A stretch of 64,000 nucleotides of DNA from assembly GCF_030546745.1 (NCBI RefSeq), contig NZ_JAUOPD010000015.1, positions 1 to 64,000 of the forward strand. Direction: 5' to 3'. Each line of letters begins with the position of its first letter. The stretch's first letter is position 1. Positions 43,016-52,325 of the stretch are shown one piece after another. The notes beneath the pieces were generated by a model. The model was not told where the DNA came from, did not search any database, and saw only the letters and a program-made list of their open reading frames with translations. A program made the position numbers and the translations under genes. Source of the DNA: Thalassotalea sp. 1_MG-2023 (GTDB lineage: Bacteria; Pseudomonadota; Gammaproteobacteria; Enterobacterales; Alteromonadaceae).

Positions 43016-45367
43016 TTATTGAATGCCATCACACGAGAAGTGTTCACCAAATGGCCCACTCATTCCGATACTAGCAGTAGGTGGTGAAATATCTTCATCA
43101 TTCACATCATCTGCTGAATTAGGCAAGGTATAAGTTGTCATAACATGACTTTCTGTACCTGAAACTTTTGCTGAGACAATTAAATTAATATCGACCCAAC
43201 TGCCATAACTTTGTGCATACACTAAATCAATTAGCACCTTACCTTCACTATCAGTTACCGCTTCAACAGGTACTGTATTATCATCTTCAACTGTTACAGT
43301 TAGCAGTGAAGAAATCACATTACCTGGGGTTAATGTGCCGCTATTGTTGGTGTCTTCACCTGGGTCAAGTATGCCATCTAAATTAATATCTTCATTATTA
43401 CAACGTATTGGCGGCGTATCTTGTAAGAACGTGGCGGTATCTCTGTCATGTGCGCTTGCAGCATGTGCAGCGCCAGACTCACCTGCGGTTGTCCAAACTT
43501 GGAATTCACCACCCACGTAAAATGGTACCCAACGGCCTTTATAATAAGCATCGGGCACTGAAGATACTGTCACTTTTTGACCTACTACAGGATTTGAGTC
43601 AGCATCAGTAACGAAGGCGACAAAACGTTTAGTATACGTTGTCTCATTATCTTCTATTTCGTTACCTGTACCAACAGCAATAAACAGTTCTCTGTCTGCA
43701 ACGGTCATAGTTACCGTATCAGTCACCGTTGGTTGATCTTTAACCGTAGCACTAATTTCAATACCATCTTGGGCCGACACCGTATTTGAAGTATATACGG
43801 TTGAAGCACTACCGTTACTATCAGTCACCGCCTCAGCTGGGAAAATACTGCCACCAGTTACATCACTTAAGTTAAAGACAATAGTTTTATTTTTAACTAA
43901 GTTACCGTTAGCATCTCTTGCCACCACGGAAATAGTCGAGGTTTGCCCGTCAGGCCCTATTGAATTCGGCGAAGCTTGAGCGACAATTCGTTCAACGGTT
44001 TCAGCGATAAATTCAAACTCAAGTTGATTAGAAATTTCAACGCTGTCATCTGTTCCAGTAAAGGTGACAATTGCCTTGCCTGCATCACTTGATGTTAACG
44101 AAGCAGAAACTTGTCCATTAGCAATAACACCTGATGATGAAGCTAAACTACCGCGGGTTGTTGAAAATTCTACTTTAGTACCATCAGCCACTGGCGAACC
44201 AGAGCGATTCCAATCAAGTGTCACCGTTGCCGTATCTGATAATAAAACGTCAGGAGTACTTGTGCCCGTAGAAGGATTGATTATTTGGCCATCACCATTA
44301 TTGAACCGAGTAAAAGTAAAAGAATCGGCCTGCACAGAAACACTTTTAGAGGCTGTAGCACCTAGGGCCGTTGCTACAATTGCATTAGTACCACCGGTTC
44401 TACCAGTTACATTAACAAACGCTTTCCCCTGTGCGTCAGTAGTGACACTTGCTGGAAACTCTAATGATGCTATACCACCCGTTGGTGTATTGGCTAACGA
44501 TAACGCAACTTCAACATCAGCTACACCACGGCTATCAGAATCAAGTACGTTAATACTAAACGAACTTGCATCATCCAACGCTAAAGAAGCTGAGCCTGTT
44601 AATTGAACCTCTGTACCAACAACATATACATTGACATCATCACTGATGTCGCCATTACTCGCAGTAACCACAATCGTTCTATTTTCAGGATTACCTACCG
44701 TGGTTAATATAGCCGTCGCTTGACCATTAGCGTTCGTGGTTGAACTTGGTACGCCATCCTCAGAATTAGACACAAGTATTGAGCCTGAAGGTTGTGAAAC
44801 AAAAGAGATATCAATACCAGAAAGTAACACATTATTACTATTCTTGGCGATTGCCGTTAATAACACCCCTTGGGCACCACTCGATGATATCTGTTGATTG
44901 CTGGCATAAAGTAAAATTTCATTCACTGTCGGGCCAGTCACAACATTACCATCACCGGCACTGTTAAAGCCTATTGCCTCTGACTCTTCACCCGAAGCTA
45001 ACGAGGCTGTAATTTCACCACCCCCTTCACTTGTACCTGCATATAAGGTAACTTTGGCAACCCCATCACTGTTAGTAGCGCTTGCTCCATTATTTTCAAA
45101 ATAAGCAATATTGGTATCGTTAACTGATAAATCGAAAGTCACTAGCTTATTGGTCACAGGACTATTGCCTTGCATTACCGTAGCGATCACATCCACAGGT
45201 GAGTCTTTTGACACCTCTTCTGTGCTTGATAAGCTTAGTGAAATAGTGATTGGATCAGGCGTAGTTGGATCAGAGGAGCCTTCTTGGCTAAGTCCCCCAT
45301 CTCCACCACCACAGCCAATTAAAGCCATGCAACTAATGATATAAAAGAGGGTTCTCATTACTGCCAT
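43016..45367 (-). CDS. Ig-like domain (invasin/BIG-type) lipoprotein
   Basis: A 783-residue surface lipoprotein: signal with lipobox LIGC, then a Gly/Asp/Ser-rich tether (GGGDGGLSQEGSS). At least five or six bacterial Ig-like (invasin D3/BIG1) repeats follow, each with the pattern V-x-V-T-x-x-G-x-P-V...G-x-A...(for example DANGNLVKNKTIVFNLSD, DSDSRGVADVEVALSLAN). Near residue 670 DINLDGILDPGEDTNNSG is a calcium-loop-like insert, and HFSCDGIQ ends the protein. There is no beta-barrel, so it is not a classical intimin. Likely an adhesin or matrix protein. GGGAG precedes the ATG. Confidence 0.83.
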   Translation of the reverse strand: MAVMRTLFYIISCMALIGCGGGDGGLSQEGSSDPTTPDPITISLSLSSTEEVSKDSPVDVIATVMQGNSPVTNKLVTFDLSVNDTNIAYFENNGASATNSDGVAKVTLYAGTSEGGGEITASLASGEESEAIGFNSAGDGNVVTGPTVNEILLYASNQQISSSGAQGVLLTAIAKNSNNVLLSGIDISFVSQPSGSILVSNSEDGVPSSTTNANGQATAILTTVGNPENRTIVVTASNGDISDDVNVYVVGTEVQLTGSASLALDDASSFSINVLDSDSRGVADVEVALSLANTPTGGIASLEFPASVTTDAQGKAFVNVTGRTGGTNAIVATALGATASKSVSVQADSFTFTRFNNGDGQIINPSTGTSTPDVLLSDTATVTLDWNRSGSPVADGTKVEFSTTRGSLASSSGVIANGQVSASLTSSDAGKAIVTFTGTDDSVEISNQLEFEFIAETVERIVAQASPNSIGPDGQTSTISVVARDANGNLVKNKTIVFNLSDVTGGSIFPAEAVTDSNGSASTVYTSNTVSAQDGIEISATVKDQPTVTDTVTMTVADRELFIAVGTGNEIEDNETTYTKRFVAFVTDADSNPVVGQKVTVSSVPDAYYKGRWVPFYVGGEFQVWTTAGESGAAHAASAHDRDTATFLQDTPPIRCNNEDINLDGILDPGEDTNNSGTLTPGNVISSLLTVTVEDDNTVPVEAVTDSEGKVLIDLVYAQSYGSWVDINLIVSAKVSGTESHVMTTYTLPNSADDVNDEDISPPTASIGMSGPFGEHFSCDGIQ

Positions 45368-45535
45368 ACAAGCATCTCCCTGATGTTGTGTTAATTAGGT
45401 AACAGTTTAATACTAACCGAAAAAAAAGAAAAAGGTCACTAACTTATTTAAAAAATCTTAACACTAGGTTTTTTAAAACGCCATTAACTGATACTCTTTA
45501 CGAAAAATATAACTCCTCACCCAAAAAATATTATT

Positions 45536-46876
45536 ATGACAACAACTAAAAAACCTTTTGGATTAACAGCGCGTATCGTCATCGGTATGACGCTAGGCAT
45601 AACTGTAGGCCTTATTCTTCAACTACTTATGGGCAAGTCTGGAGATTTCACCTTAGACTTAGCCTTATTTGAGTTTTCATTTAAAGCATTTTTCGTTGAT
45701 GGTATCTTTGAAATTGGCGGTCAAATTTTCATCGCAAGTTTAAAAATGTTAGTCGTTCCTCTCGTCTTTGTTTCATTAATTTGTGGTACTTGCTCGTTAC
45801 AAGATACAACAAAATTAGGCCGAATTGGCGGTAAAGCCATTAGCTTATATATGGTTACAACAGCTATTGCTATTAGTTTTGCCATGTTCATGGCTTTTGT
45901 TGTAGCGCCAGGTGAAGGCGTAAACATGACAACTAACACAACTTTTGAAGCAAAAGAAGCGCCGAGTTTAGCGCAAGTGTTTATTCAGATGTTTCCGACG
46001 AATCCCTTTGCGGCATTCGCGCAAGGCAATATGTTACAAGTGATAATTTTTGCACTACTTTTTGGTATTGCCATTGCGTTATCTGGAGAAACAGGTAGCC
46101 GCGTAGCCAAAATGTTTGAAGATTTAAATGTTGTTATTATGCGTTTAGTCACCATTTTAATGAACCTAGCCCCTTATGGCGTATTTTGTTTGCTGGCTAA
46201 ACTGTTTGCTACCATGGATTTTAGTGTTTTCTTAAATATTTTCGCCTACTTCATGGTTGTATTCGTGGTATTAATTCTTCACGGCACGGTAACATATTCA
46301 GTATTATTAAAAGTATTAACAGGCCTCAACCCACTAACGTTTTTAAAGAAAATGCGAGATGCAATGTTATTTGCCTTCTCCACTTCAAGCAGTAATGCCA
46401 CTATTCCAGTAACCATGGAAACGGCGACGAAAAAGATTGGCGCTAATAACGCAATTTCGTCATTTACAGTGCCTCTAGGCGCTACGATAAACATGGATGG
46501 CACAGCAATTATGCAAGGTGTGGCAACCGTATTCATTGCACAAGTGTTTAACGTTGAGCTGACAATTGCTGACTTTTTAATGGTAATACTTACCGCAACA
46601 TTGGCATCAATTGGTACAGCAGGAGTCCCTGGTGTTGGGTTGATCATGTTAGCCATGGTACTTGAACAAGTTGGATTACCGGTTGAAGGTATCGCGTTAA
46701 TTATAGGCGTAGATCGTCTCTTAGACATGACACGTACTGCAGTAAATGTTACTGGCGACTGTATGGTAACCACAGTTGTGGCTAAATCTGAAGGCCAACT
46801 AGACCAATCAGTGTTTGAGAACGAAAATGCAGGTCGAAAAATTGAAGAAATCGACTTTCATCACTTAAAACAATAA
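45536..46876 (+). CDS. Dicarboxylate/amino acid:cation symporter (DAACS family)
   Basis: A 446-residue transporter with about eight helices and two re-entrant loops. The serine-rich loop STSSSNATIPVTMETA and the NMDGTAIMQGVATVFIAQ motif are the substrate and sodium sites of GltP/GltT/SstT-like carriers. GVPGVGLIMLAMVLEQVGLP and DRLLDMTRTAVNVTGD follow. Likely glutamate/aspartate or C4-dicarboxylate uptake. A long inverted repeat lies just after the stop. Confidence 0.9.
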   Translation: MTTTKKPFGLTARIVIGMTLGITVGLILQLLMGKSGDFTLDLALFEFSFKAFFVDGIFEIGGQIFIASLKMLVVPLVFVSLICGTCSLQDTTKLGRIGGKAISLYMVTTAIAISFAMFMAFVVAPGEGVNMTTNTTFEAKEAPSLAQVFIQMFPTNPFAAFAQGNMLQVIIFALLFGIAIALSGETGSRVAKMFEDLNVVIMRLVTILMNLAPYGVFCLLAKLFATMDFSVFLNIFAYFMVVFVVLILHGTVTYSVLLKVLTGLNPLTFLKKMRDAMLFAFSTSSSNATIPVTMETATKKIGANNAISSFTVPLGATINMDGTAIMQGVATVFIAQVFNVELTIADFLMVILTATLASIGTAGVPGVGLIMLAMVLEQVGLPVEGIALIIGVDRLLDMTRTAVNVTGDCMVTTVVAKSEGQLDQSVFENENAGRKIEEIDFHHLKQ

Positions 46877-46888
46877 AAAGAATATTAT

Positions 46889-46942
46889 AAAGGGGTCAGG
46901 TACAATTAAATTCATTAACATTTAATTGTACCTGACCCCTTT
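46889..46942. repeat. REP-type inverted repeat with 23-bp arms
   Basis: Left arm 46889-46911 begins AAAGGGGTCAGGTACA and its exact reverse complement is at 46920-46942, with an 8-base loop (TCATTAAC). It sits between the convergent symporter and tpm stops (12 and 2 bases away) and ends in CCCCTTTT, so it may also act as a terminator in both directions. GGGGTCAGG-type palindromes recur in genomes of this group and are often linked to REP-associated transposases. Confidence 0.8.
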
Positions 46943-46944
46943 TA

Positions 46945-47631
46945 TTAGTTTTGGGTGATTAAATAAAGCTTTTCTACTAAGTGGCTGACATTAAACATTC
47001 GCTGAGCAAAGCGTTTATCAGGCAAACTTTCCGCATGCAAACAAGTCACATTATAACCTGAGAAAAACTCTGATATTGTCAGTTCATCAACAGGGAAAGG
47101 TGGACCCGACATCTCATTAGCAGGAAACTCTAATGTTAATAAAAATAATTTGGTCTGAGGCTTTATGAAACGTTGAAGCTGATGAATATAAGCCTGTTGC
47201 ATAGACTCAGGTAATGCAATTAATGCAGCTCTGTCATATATCCAATCAAACTCACCCACTAGTTCTGTGGTTAACGAGAAGAAGTCACCTTGCCATAAAG
47301 TGATATTTTCATGTTGATACACATAAAAATCGCCTACACGTTGTGAATTTACGTTAATCTCTTTTTCTTTGAAAAAATCTTGGCAAGCAATTTTACTTAA
47401 TTCTGAGCCTACCACATTAGCGTATTCAGCAAACCAGATCATATCATCTGATTTACCAGATAAAGGCACTAAAACTCGTTTAATAGGCACGAAACTCGCG
47501 GGTTGTTTTGTTGAACATTCATCCTTTAACAGTTCAGGCAATATGACCCGTTCAAGTAAAGGATGATAGTCTAATTGATGAAATCCTAGGGTATTACGTT
47601 CCCAGCATTTATGCCAAAAGTTTGCTTCCAT
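46945..47631 (-). CDS. tpm: Thiopurine S-methyltransferase family protein
   Basis: A 228-residue SAM-dependent methyltransferase. MEANFWHKCWERNTLGFHQLDYHPLL is the family start, VLVPLSGKSDDMIWFAEYANVVGSELS the SAM-binding motif I, and YDRAALIALPESMQQAYIHQL the motif DRAALIALP. Bacterial members methylate thiopurines and also selenite or tellurite. It starts 7 bases after the sohB stop, so it is in an operon with it. Confidence 0.93.
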   Translation of the reverse strand: MEANFWHKCWERNTLGFHQLDYHPLLERVILPELLKDECSTKQPASFVPIKRVLVPLSGKSDDMIWFAEYANVVGSELSKIACQDFFKEKEINVNSQRVGDFYVYQHENITLWQGDFFSLTTELVGEFDWIYDRAALIALPESMQQAYIHQLQRFIKPQTKLFLLTLEFPANEMSGPPFPVDELTISEFFSGYNVTCLHAESLPDKRFAQRMFNVSHLVEKLYLITQN

Positions 47632-47638
47632 TAGTTAT

Positions 47639-48682
47639 TTAACTAGGAAAAATACGATTGTGTTGCCAAAGTTTACTAATCGTATTATCTATTGATAACG
47701 ATGCAGCCTTAGATAACTTTTCTGCCAAGCCTTTTTTAACCGAATATTTTATGCCGATCACTTTACGGTTTTGATTCGCTTGATAAATGTAATCATCACT
47801 TATGATAAGTTCATCGATTAAATTCACCGTGATCGCTTTTTTACCCAACCATGTTTCTCCTGTTGCTACGCTTTCTACATCTAAAGCTGGACGATGCTCA
47901 GTAATATGCTCTTTAAATAGCGCATGCATTTCTTCAAGCTCTTCTTTAAATTTTTCACGACCTTTATCGGTATTTTCACCAAACATTGTTAAGGTACGTT
48001 TGTATTCGCCTGCTGTTAATTGCTCAAAGTCAACATCATTTTTCTTCAAAACTTTATTAAAGTTAGGAATTTGTGCGATAACACCGATAGAACCAAGAAT
48101 CGCGAATGGTGCACTAACAATTTTGTCTGCAACACATGCCATCATATAACCACCACTCGCAGCTACTTTATCAACAGAAATCGTTAACGGTATGTTTGCT
48201 TGTTTAATTCTCGCTAGCTGTGATGCTGCTAAACCATAACAATGTGCCATACCACCACCACTTTCTAAGGTTACTAAAACTTCATCTTGCGGTTTAGCCA
48301 CCATTAGCACAGCTGTTATTTCTTCGCGTAACGCAGAAACTTCTTTCGCATCAATACTGCCTTTGAAGTCGATCACAAATAATCGAGGCTTTGTTGACTC
48401 TTCACTATCAGTCTGTGATTTTTTCGCTTCTTTTGCTTTTAATTTTGCGGTTTTTTTGTTTTGCTTTTCTTTTTCTTTTAACGCTTCTTTACTGAGTAAA
48501 TGATGGGTAACTTCTTCTTCCACTTCTTTAAGTTGTTCTGAAATATCAGTAACTTCTAACTCACCCCGCTTCTGAGCTTGTTTCATCGCAGAAGCCGCAA
48601 TAATGGCAACAATACCAGCGAACGCTAACACAAACGTAATGGTTTTCGCTAAAAACAATCCATAATCGTATATAAATTCCAA
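47639..48682 (-). CDS. sohB: Inner membrane S49 protease SohB
   Basis: A 347-residue protease of the SppA family. One N-terminal helix (about 9-30), a long charged linker with many Lys and Glu (SKEALKEKEKQNKKTAKLKAKEAKK), then the S49 domain: LVTLESGGGMAHCYGLAASQL, the Ser nucleophile in KVAASGGYMMA and the Lys of GEYKRTLTMFGENTD. The start is TTG with GGGAG six bases upstream. First gene of the sohB-tpm operon. Confidence 0.94.
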   Translation of the reverse strand: MEFIYDYGLFLAKTITFVLAFAGIVAIIAASAMKQAQKRGELEVTDISEQLKEVEEEVTHHLLSKEALKEKEKQNKKTAKLKAKEAKKSQTDSEESTKPRLFVIDFKGSIDAKEVSALREEITAVLMVAKPQDEVLVTLESGGGMAHCYGLAASQLARIKQANIPLTISVDKVAASGGYMMACVADKIVSAPFAILGSIGVIAQIPNFNKVLKKNDVDFEQLTAGEYKRTLTMFGENTDKGREKFKEELEEMHALFKEHITEHRPALDVESVATGETWLGKKAITVNLIDELIISDDYIYQANQNRKVIGIKYSVKKGLAEKLSKAASLSIDNTISKLWQHNRIFPS

Positions 48683-48737
48683 AGGATACTCCCTATATAT
48701 GGTTCTTCTATCATGTAAATGGGGATAATATTCAATA

Positions 48738-48772
48738 AAAAAAGCCCCAACACAATACGTTGAGGCTTTTTT
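48738..48772 (-). terminator. Terminator of the lipase gene
   Basis: AAAAAAGCC...CAAC (48738-48751) pairs with GTTGAGGCTTTTTT (48759-48772) with one mismatch; the T-run is on the minus strand. Confidence 0.85.
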
Positions 48773-48792
48773 GAATAATGTAAAGGGTAGTA

Positions 48793-51195
48793 TTATTTCA
48801 CAAGTTCAGTGTTTTCAACCTGAATCATTTGACCTTTACTTAAAATGAAGCTAATCAGTTGCCTTTGCATTTCAGTCATCACAGCAGCACTTTTTTCTTC
48901 ATCTGGTGATGCTGCATTAGCTCTTGGGTCTAATAATGAACCATGGTGTCCATATAGAAACCTTACAGCACCTGACCCTTGAGTTGTTTCATTAACCCCT
49001 GGCAATCCTAGTAATGCAATTGCAGGTTCAGTACCGCCTAATGGTGTAAACGGTGCTGTATTCGTTACCACTTGATCGGGCAAGTTATCCATACCATTAC
49101 CGACAATTTCAAATAATAAAGTAGGCGTACCTGTAGCTGCTAACTGTTGCACAAAGTTCACCGGGTCACCTGAGTCTGTAACTGTTTGCGCTATTAAAGT
49201 AAATTGCGCAAATACGGCGTCAAGCTCAGCTTGTTGAGCAGCTGTTAAGCCCGCATAAAACTGTTCATAGGTTGCCGTTAATTGTTCTTGGGTATAGCCA
49301 GTAGGGAAACTCATATCAACGAAGTTTTTAAAGTCTTCCGATGCACTATACGCTAAGTTTGATTTTGCTAAACCTTCAAATGCTGGTGATTCAATACCAA
49401 AGTTAGCTAACATTAAACCAGGCATCGCCAAAATATTTGAAGTAATATTTAACAAAGGATCAAACGTCGGTGCTAAAGGTGTATTTGCTAACGTCACCGC
49501 ATTAATTCCGTAAATAGCACCAAGAGAATGCCCAAGAAAATGCACTTCATTACTGTTAATGTTTATCGCATTACCATTACTGTCTACACCACCAAAGAAG
49601 TTCAGCCCTAAGCGAACGCCCAGTAGGTCAATGGCACTTTGACGAGTATTATCACGCATCGTTAACATGCTACCTAAGTTCATATAATGTAGCGCACTGA
49701 CGGTCGTAGCGTTAATTTCATCGCCCGGTGCACCATCAAGGTTAAACCCACGAGTACCATGTATAGGGTAATCAATTGCAACAGTGGCTAAGCCGTTAAC
49801 AGCTAACATACCCGTGAGGTTTAACATTACCTCTTTTTGTGTAGTGATACCGTGTTGTAATATCACAACTGGCCAACCTTCAGCAGGTTCAGTAATAGGA
49901 TCCATTCCCATACTAGCCCGTACAGGGTTCACCCAAGCTAAATCAGGCGTTGTCATTTGTACTTCCAGTGGCATCATTGCATTCACTTTTGGTACAGGGT
50001 TATATTTCGTTAGGTTACGCTCAGTATCAATACCTAAATCACGTAAACCTGGAGCTGGCAAACCGCTAGCCTGAGATATTGCCATACATTGTGCGTCAGT
50101 TGGGCTTATTGGCTCTGCAGGAATAGCCGCAGGATTTTGCGCAGCTAGGCCAGCTAACATAGCCGCTGAATCACATAAAGCTGTCCACCAAGTATTTGCC
50201 GGTGCTGTTGGGTTATCAGCTGATGGCACTCCTGAATAGTACGGTAAAGTAATACTACCCTTCATGTAATTAGCCGCAGAATATAATGGTACAGCTTGTG
50301 GCGGTATTTGCCCTGCTAATACATCAGCAACCGACATGCCTGTATCTGACATAGCAATTGACGGGTATATGCCCTGCTGTAAATTATTTGCCATTAAACT
50401 TTTCAAGGTAAATAGTACGTCAGTTGTTGACTGAGTAGTCATCGCCATGGTGTATATAATGTCATCGCTAGTGACACCAGCGGAAACAACCGCTTTTTCA
50501 TAGCTGTTAATCACCCCTTGTAGAACAAGTTGCGATTCACTACCTAATGGTTTTTCATTGATATCTTGTCTTGCCAGCTCATAAGTTGTAGAGCCTGCAA
50601 TGGCATTACCATCACTGTCTTGTAAGCTATTTGTTAACGCAAAAACATAGGTAGTTTTACCTTTTAAAGGCTTTAACGGCACAAATGCGATCGAATTACC
50701 TGATTTTTGCGTAACAAAATCTTCTAAATAGGTTAATTCTTTAACAACTTTACAAGCTAAGCCACGCTCAACAGCTGCGCAGTCAGCATCAGTTGTATCT
50801 CCACCCATAATTGTTTCAAAAACACGTACTGAAGACGGGTTAAAAACACTGTCGCCATCGAGCATGCGCCCCTCGGGCATATCAATATTGATCACAAATG
50901 GATTAACAGTTGACCAACCATCTAAAGCGCTGGCAGCAACAAAAGGATCAGAACCGTCTGTAGGATCTTCTACTGGAATTTCTAATGTACCATCTATCGA
51001 ACCTGAGAAAATCAAATCATTTGGTACAGAAAGCCCCTCAATACCAGAGGCTGGATCAAACACGATACGTGCTGGCGTAATAACAGCAGGCGTTTCGCTT
51101 GCTACATCTTTTTTAACATCTTTAACAGTTTCGCTATCACAGGCAGCTAAGCCAAGTGTGCTTGCAATTGCGAGACTCAGAACTAGCTTTTTCAT
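48793..51195 (-). CDS. Extracellular lipase/lysophospholipase, Pla-1/cef (VolA) family lipoprotein
   Basis: An 800-residue lipoprotein with lipobox LAAC and Asp at +2, then a linker and an N-terminal bacterial Ig-like part (ARIVFDPASGIEGLSVPNDLIFSGSIDG). The catalytic nucleophile is Ser557 in HFLGHSLGAIYG; earlier the oxyanion-type GWPVVILQHGITTQKE is present, and a C-terminal His occurs in LYGHHGSLLDP. Family members (Pla-1, cef, VolA) release fatty acids from lipids at the surface. GGGGAG precedes the ATG. A FadR-type box lies 77 bases upstream. Confidence 0.88.
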   Translation of the reverse strand: MKKLVLSLAIASTLGLAACDSETVKDVKKDVASETPAVITPARIVFDPASGIEGLSVPNDLIFSGSIDGTLEIPVEDPTDGSDPFVAASALDGWSTVNPFVINIDMPEGRMLDGDSVFNPSSVRVFETIMGGDTTDADCAAVERGLACKVVKELTYLEDFVTQKSGNSIAFVPLKPLKGKTTYVFALTNSLQDSDGNAIAGSTTYELARQDINEKPLGSESQLVLQGVINSYEKAVVSAGVTSDDIIYTMAMTTQSTTDVLFTLKSLMANNLQQGIYPSIAMSDTGMSVADVLAGQIPPQAVPLYSAANYMKGSITLPYYSGVPSADNPTAPANTWWTALCDSAAMLAGLAAQNPAAIPAEPISPTDAQCMAISQASGLPAPGLRDLGIDTERNLTKYNPVPKVNAMMPLEVQMTTPDLAWVNPVRASMGMDPITEPAEGWPVVILQHGITTQKEVMLNLTGMLAVNGLATVAIDYPIHGTRGFNLDGAPGDEINATTVSALHYMNLGSMLTMRDNTRQSAIDLLGVRLGLNFFGGVDSNGNAININSNEVHFLGHSLGAIYGINAVTLANTPLAPTFDPLLNITSNILAMPGLMLANFGIESPAFEGLAKSNLAYSASEDFKNFVDMSFPTGYTQEQLTATYEQFYAGLTAAQQAELDAVFAQFTLIAQTVTDSGDPVNFVQQLAATGTPTLLFEIVGNGMDNLPDQVVTNTAPFTPLGGTEPAIALLGLPGVNETTQGSGAVRFLYGHHGSLLDPRANAASPDEEKSAAVMTEMQRQLISFILSKGQMIQVENTELVK

Positions 51196-51271
51196 TTTTT
51201 CTCCCCATAGACGAGTCTTTTTATAATTGTAATTAGTACTTGTTTTTTATTATTAAGACTCAGCCAAGTTT

Positions 51272-51288
51272 AACAAGTTAGACCAGTT
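51272..51288 (-). promoter_or_regulatory. FadR-type operator upstream of the lipase
   Basis: On the minus strand AACTGGTCTAACTTGTT (51272-51288), which agrees with the known FadR box (A-x-CTGGTC-x-x-AC-x-TGTT). It is nested in a longer dyad, AAGTTTAAC (51267-51275) with GTTAAACTT (51286-51294). FadR senses long-chain acyl-CoA. Confidence 0.62.
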
Positions 51289-51439
51289 AAACTTAACTCA
51301 TGAAAAGGCTTTTCGCTAGCGCTTTTTTCATAAATTCCGCATATTTTGTCAAAAGTAGGGTTGTTTGCTTAACTTTTCCTCGTCATAGGCACTGTCAATC
51401 AGTAAAATAACCTTTCATTTTCGAAATTTTATAATCACC

Positions 51440-52177
51440 ATGTTCGACTACACGATAAAAGACAATTGCCTAATCAATAAAGTTATTTTGGTCACCGGTG
51501 CAGGCAGCGGTATTGGACGCCAAGCAGCTTTGACATACGCTAATCTAGGCGCAACGGTTATTCTGTTAGGAAAAACCGTGAGCAAATTAGAGCAAGTTTA
51601 CGATGAAATACTGGCAAATGGTGGCACAGAACCAGCAATCATTCCTTTAGACTTAAAAGGGGCGACTCAGCAACATTATATTGATATGTCTAACACTATA
51701 GCCCAGCAATTTGGTCGGTTAGATGGTGCGTTACTTAATGCTTCGATGTTAGGTGAGTTAACCCCATACACACATATTCATCAACAAATTTGGGATGATA
51801 TTGTTCAAGTTAATATCACTGCACAGCATTTATTAGCACAAGCATTGATCCCTACTTTATTAAAAGCAGAGAGTGCATCATTAGTATTCACAACTTCAAG
51901 TGTCGGTAGTAAAGGGCGAGCTTATTGGGGAGCTTATAGTGTTTCTAAATTTGCCACTGAAGGGTTAACTCAAGTTATTGCAGATGAGTATGATGAAACG
52001 GGTTTACGAGTAAATGCAATTAACCCTGGCGCTACAGCTACTCCCATGAGAGCAACAGCGTATCCCGCTGAAGATCAATCTACTTTAGCTTCACCCGAGG
52101 ATATTATGCCCCTGTATGTTTATTTAATGGCTGATGAGAGTCAATCAACTACTGGACAAATTATTAAAGCGCAATAA
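51440..52177 (+). CDS. SDR family oxidoreductase (YciK-like)
   Basis: A 245-residue short-chain dehydrogenase: TGAGSGIG (residues 19-26), LNASMLGELTP (NAS variant of NNAG), TTSSVG and Tyr-x-x-x-Lys in YSVSKFATEG. The start FDYTIKDNCLINKVILVTGAG and the whole pattern are those of E. coli YciK. Substrate unknown. Separated from the lipase by a divergent region with the FadR-type box. Confidence 0.85.
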   Translation: MFDYTIKDNCLINKVILVTGAGSGIGRQAALTYANLGATVILLGKTVSKLEQVYDEILANGGTEPAIIPLDLKGATQQHYIDMSNTIAQQFGRLDGALLNASMLGELTPYTHIHQQIWDDIVQVNITAQHLLAQALIPTLLKAESASLVFTTSSVGSKGRAYWGAYSVSKFATEGLTQVIADEYDETGLRVNAINPGATATPMRATAYPAEDQSTLASPEDIMPLYVYLMADESQSTTGQIIKAQ

Positions 52178-52217
52178 GGGTGTGATTATTAAATAAATAT
52201 CTACGCTTCGTGCAATC

Positions 52218-52246
52218 AAAAATGCCGAGCATTGCTCGGCATTTTT
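52218..52246. terminator. Bidirectional terminator between yciK-like gene and fadD
   Basis: AAAAATGCCGAGC (52218-52230) pairs with GCTCGGCATTTTT (52234-52246) around ATT. Confidence 0.93.
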
Positions 52247-52325
52247 AAATCATAAAGAATAGAACTTGTTTAACTTTAGAGATTAAATTTTGTTCAAACT
52301 AAACGGAAAGTTCAACAGCCCCTAA

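Noticed and set aside
43335-43611. Small plus-strand ORFs in the Ig-like gene
   Set aside because: They are antisense to the calcium-loop part of the lipoprotein and have no supporting signals.
44064-44606. 180-codon plus-strand ORF inside the Ig-like gene
   Set aside because: Antisense shadow of repetitive Ser/Thr/Val-rich coding DNA; no domain or ribosome site.
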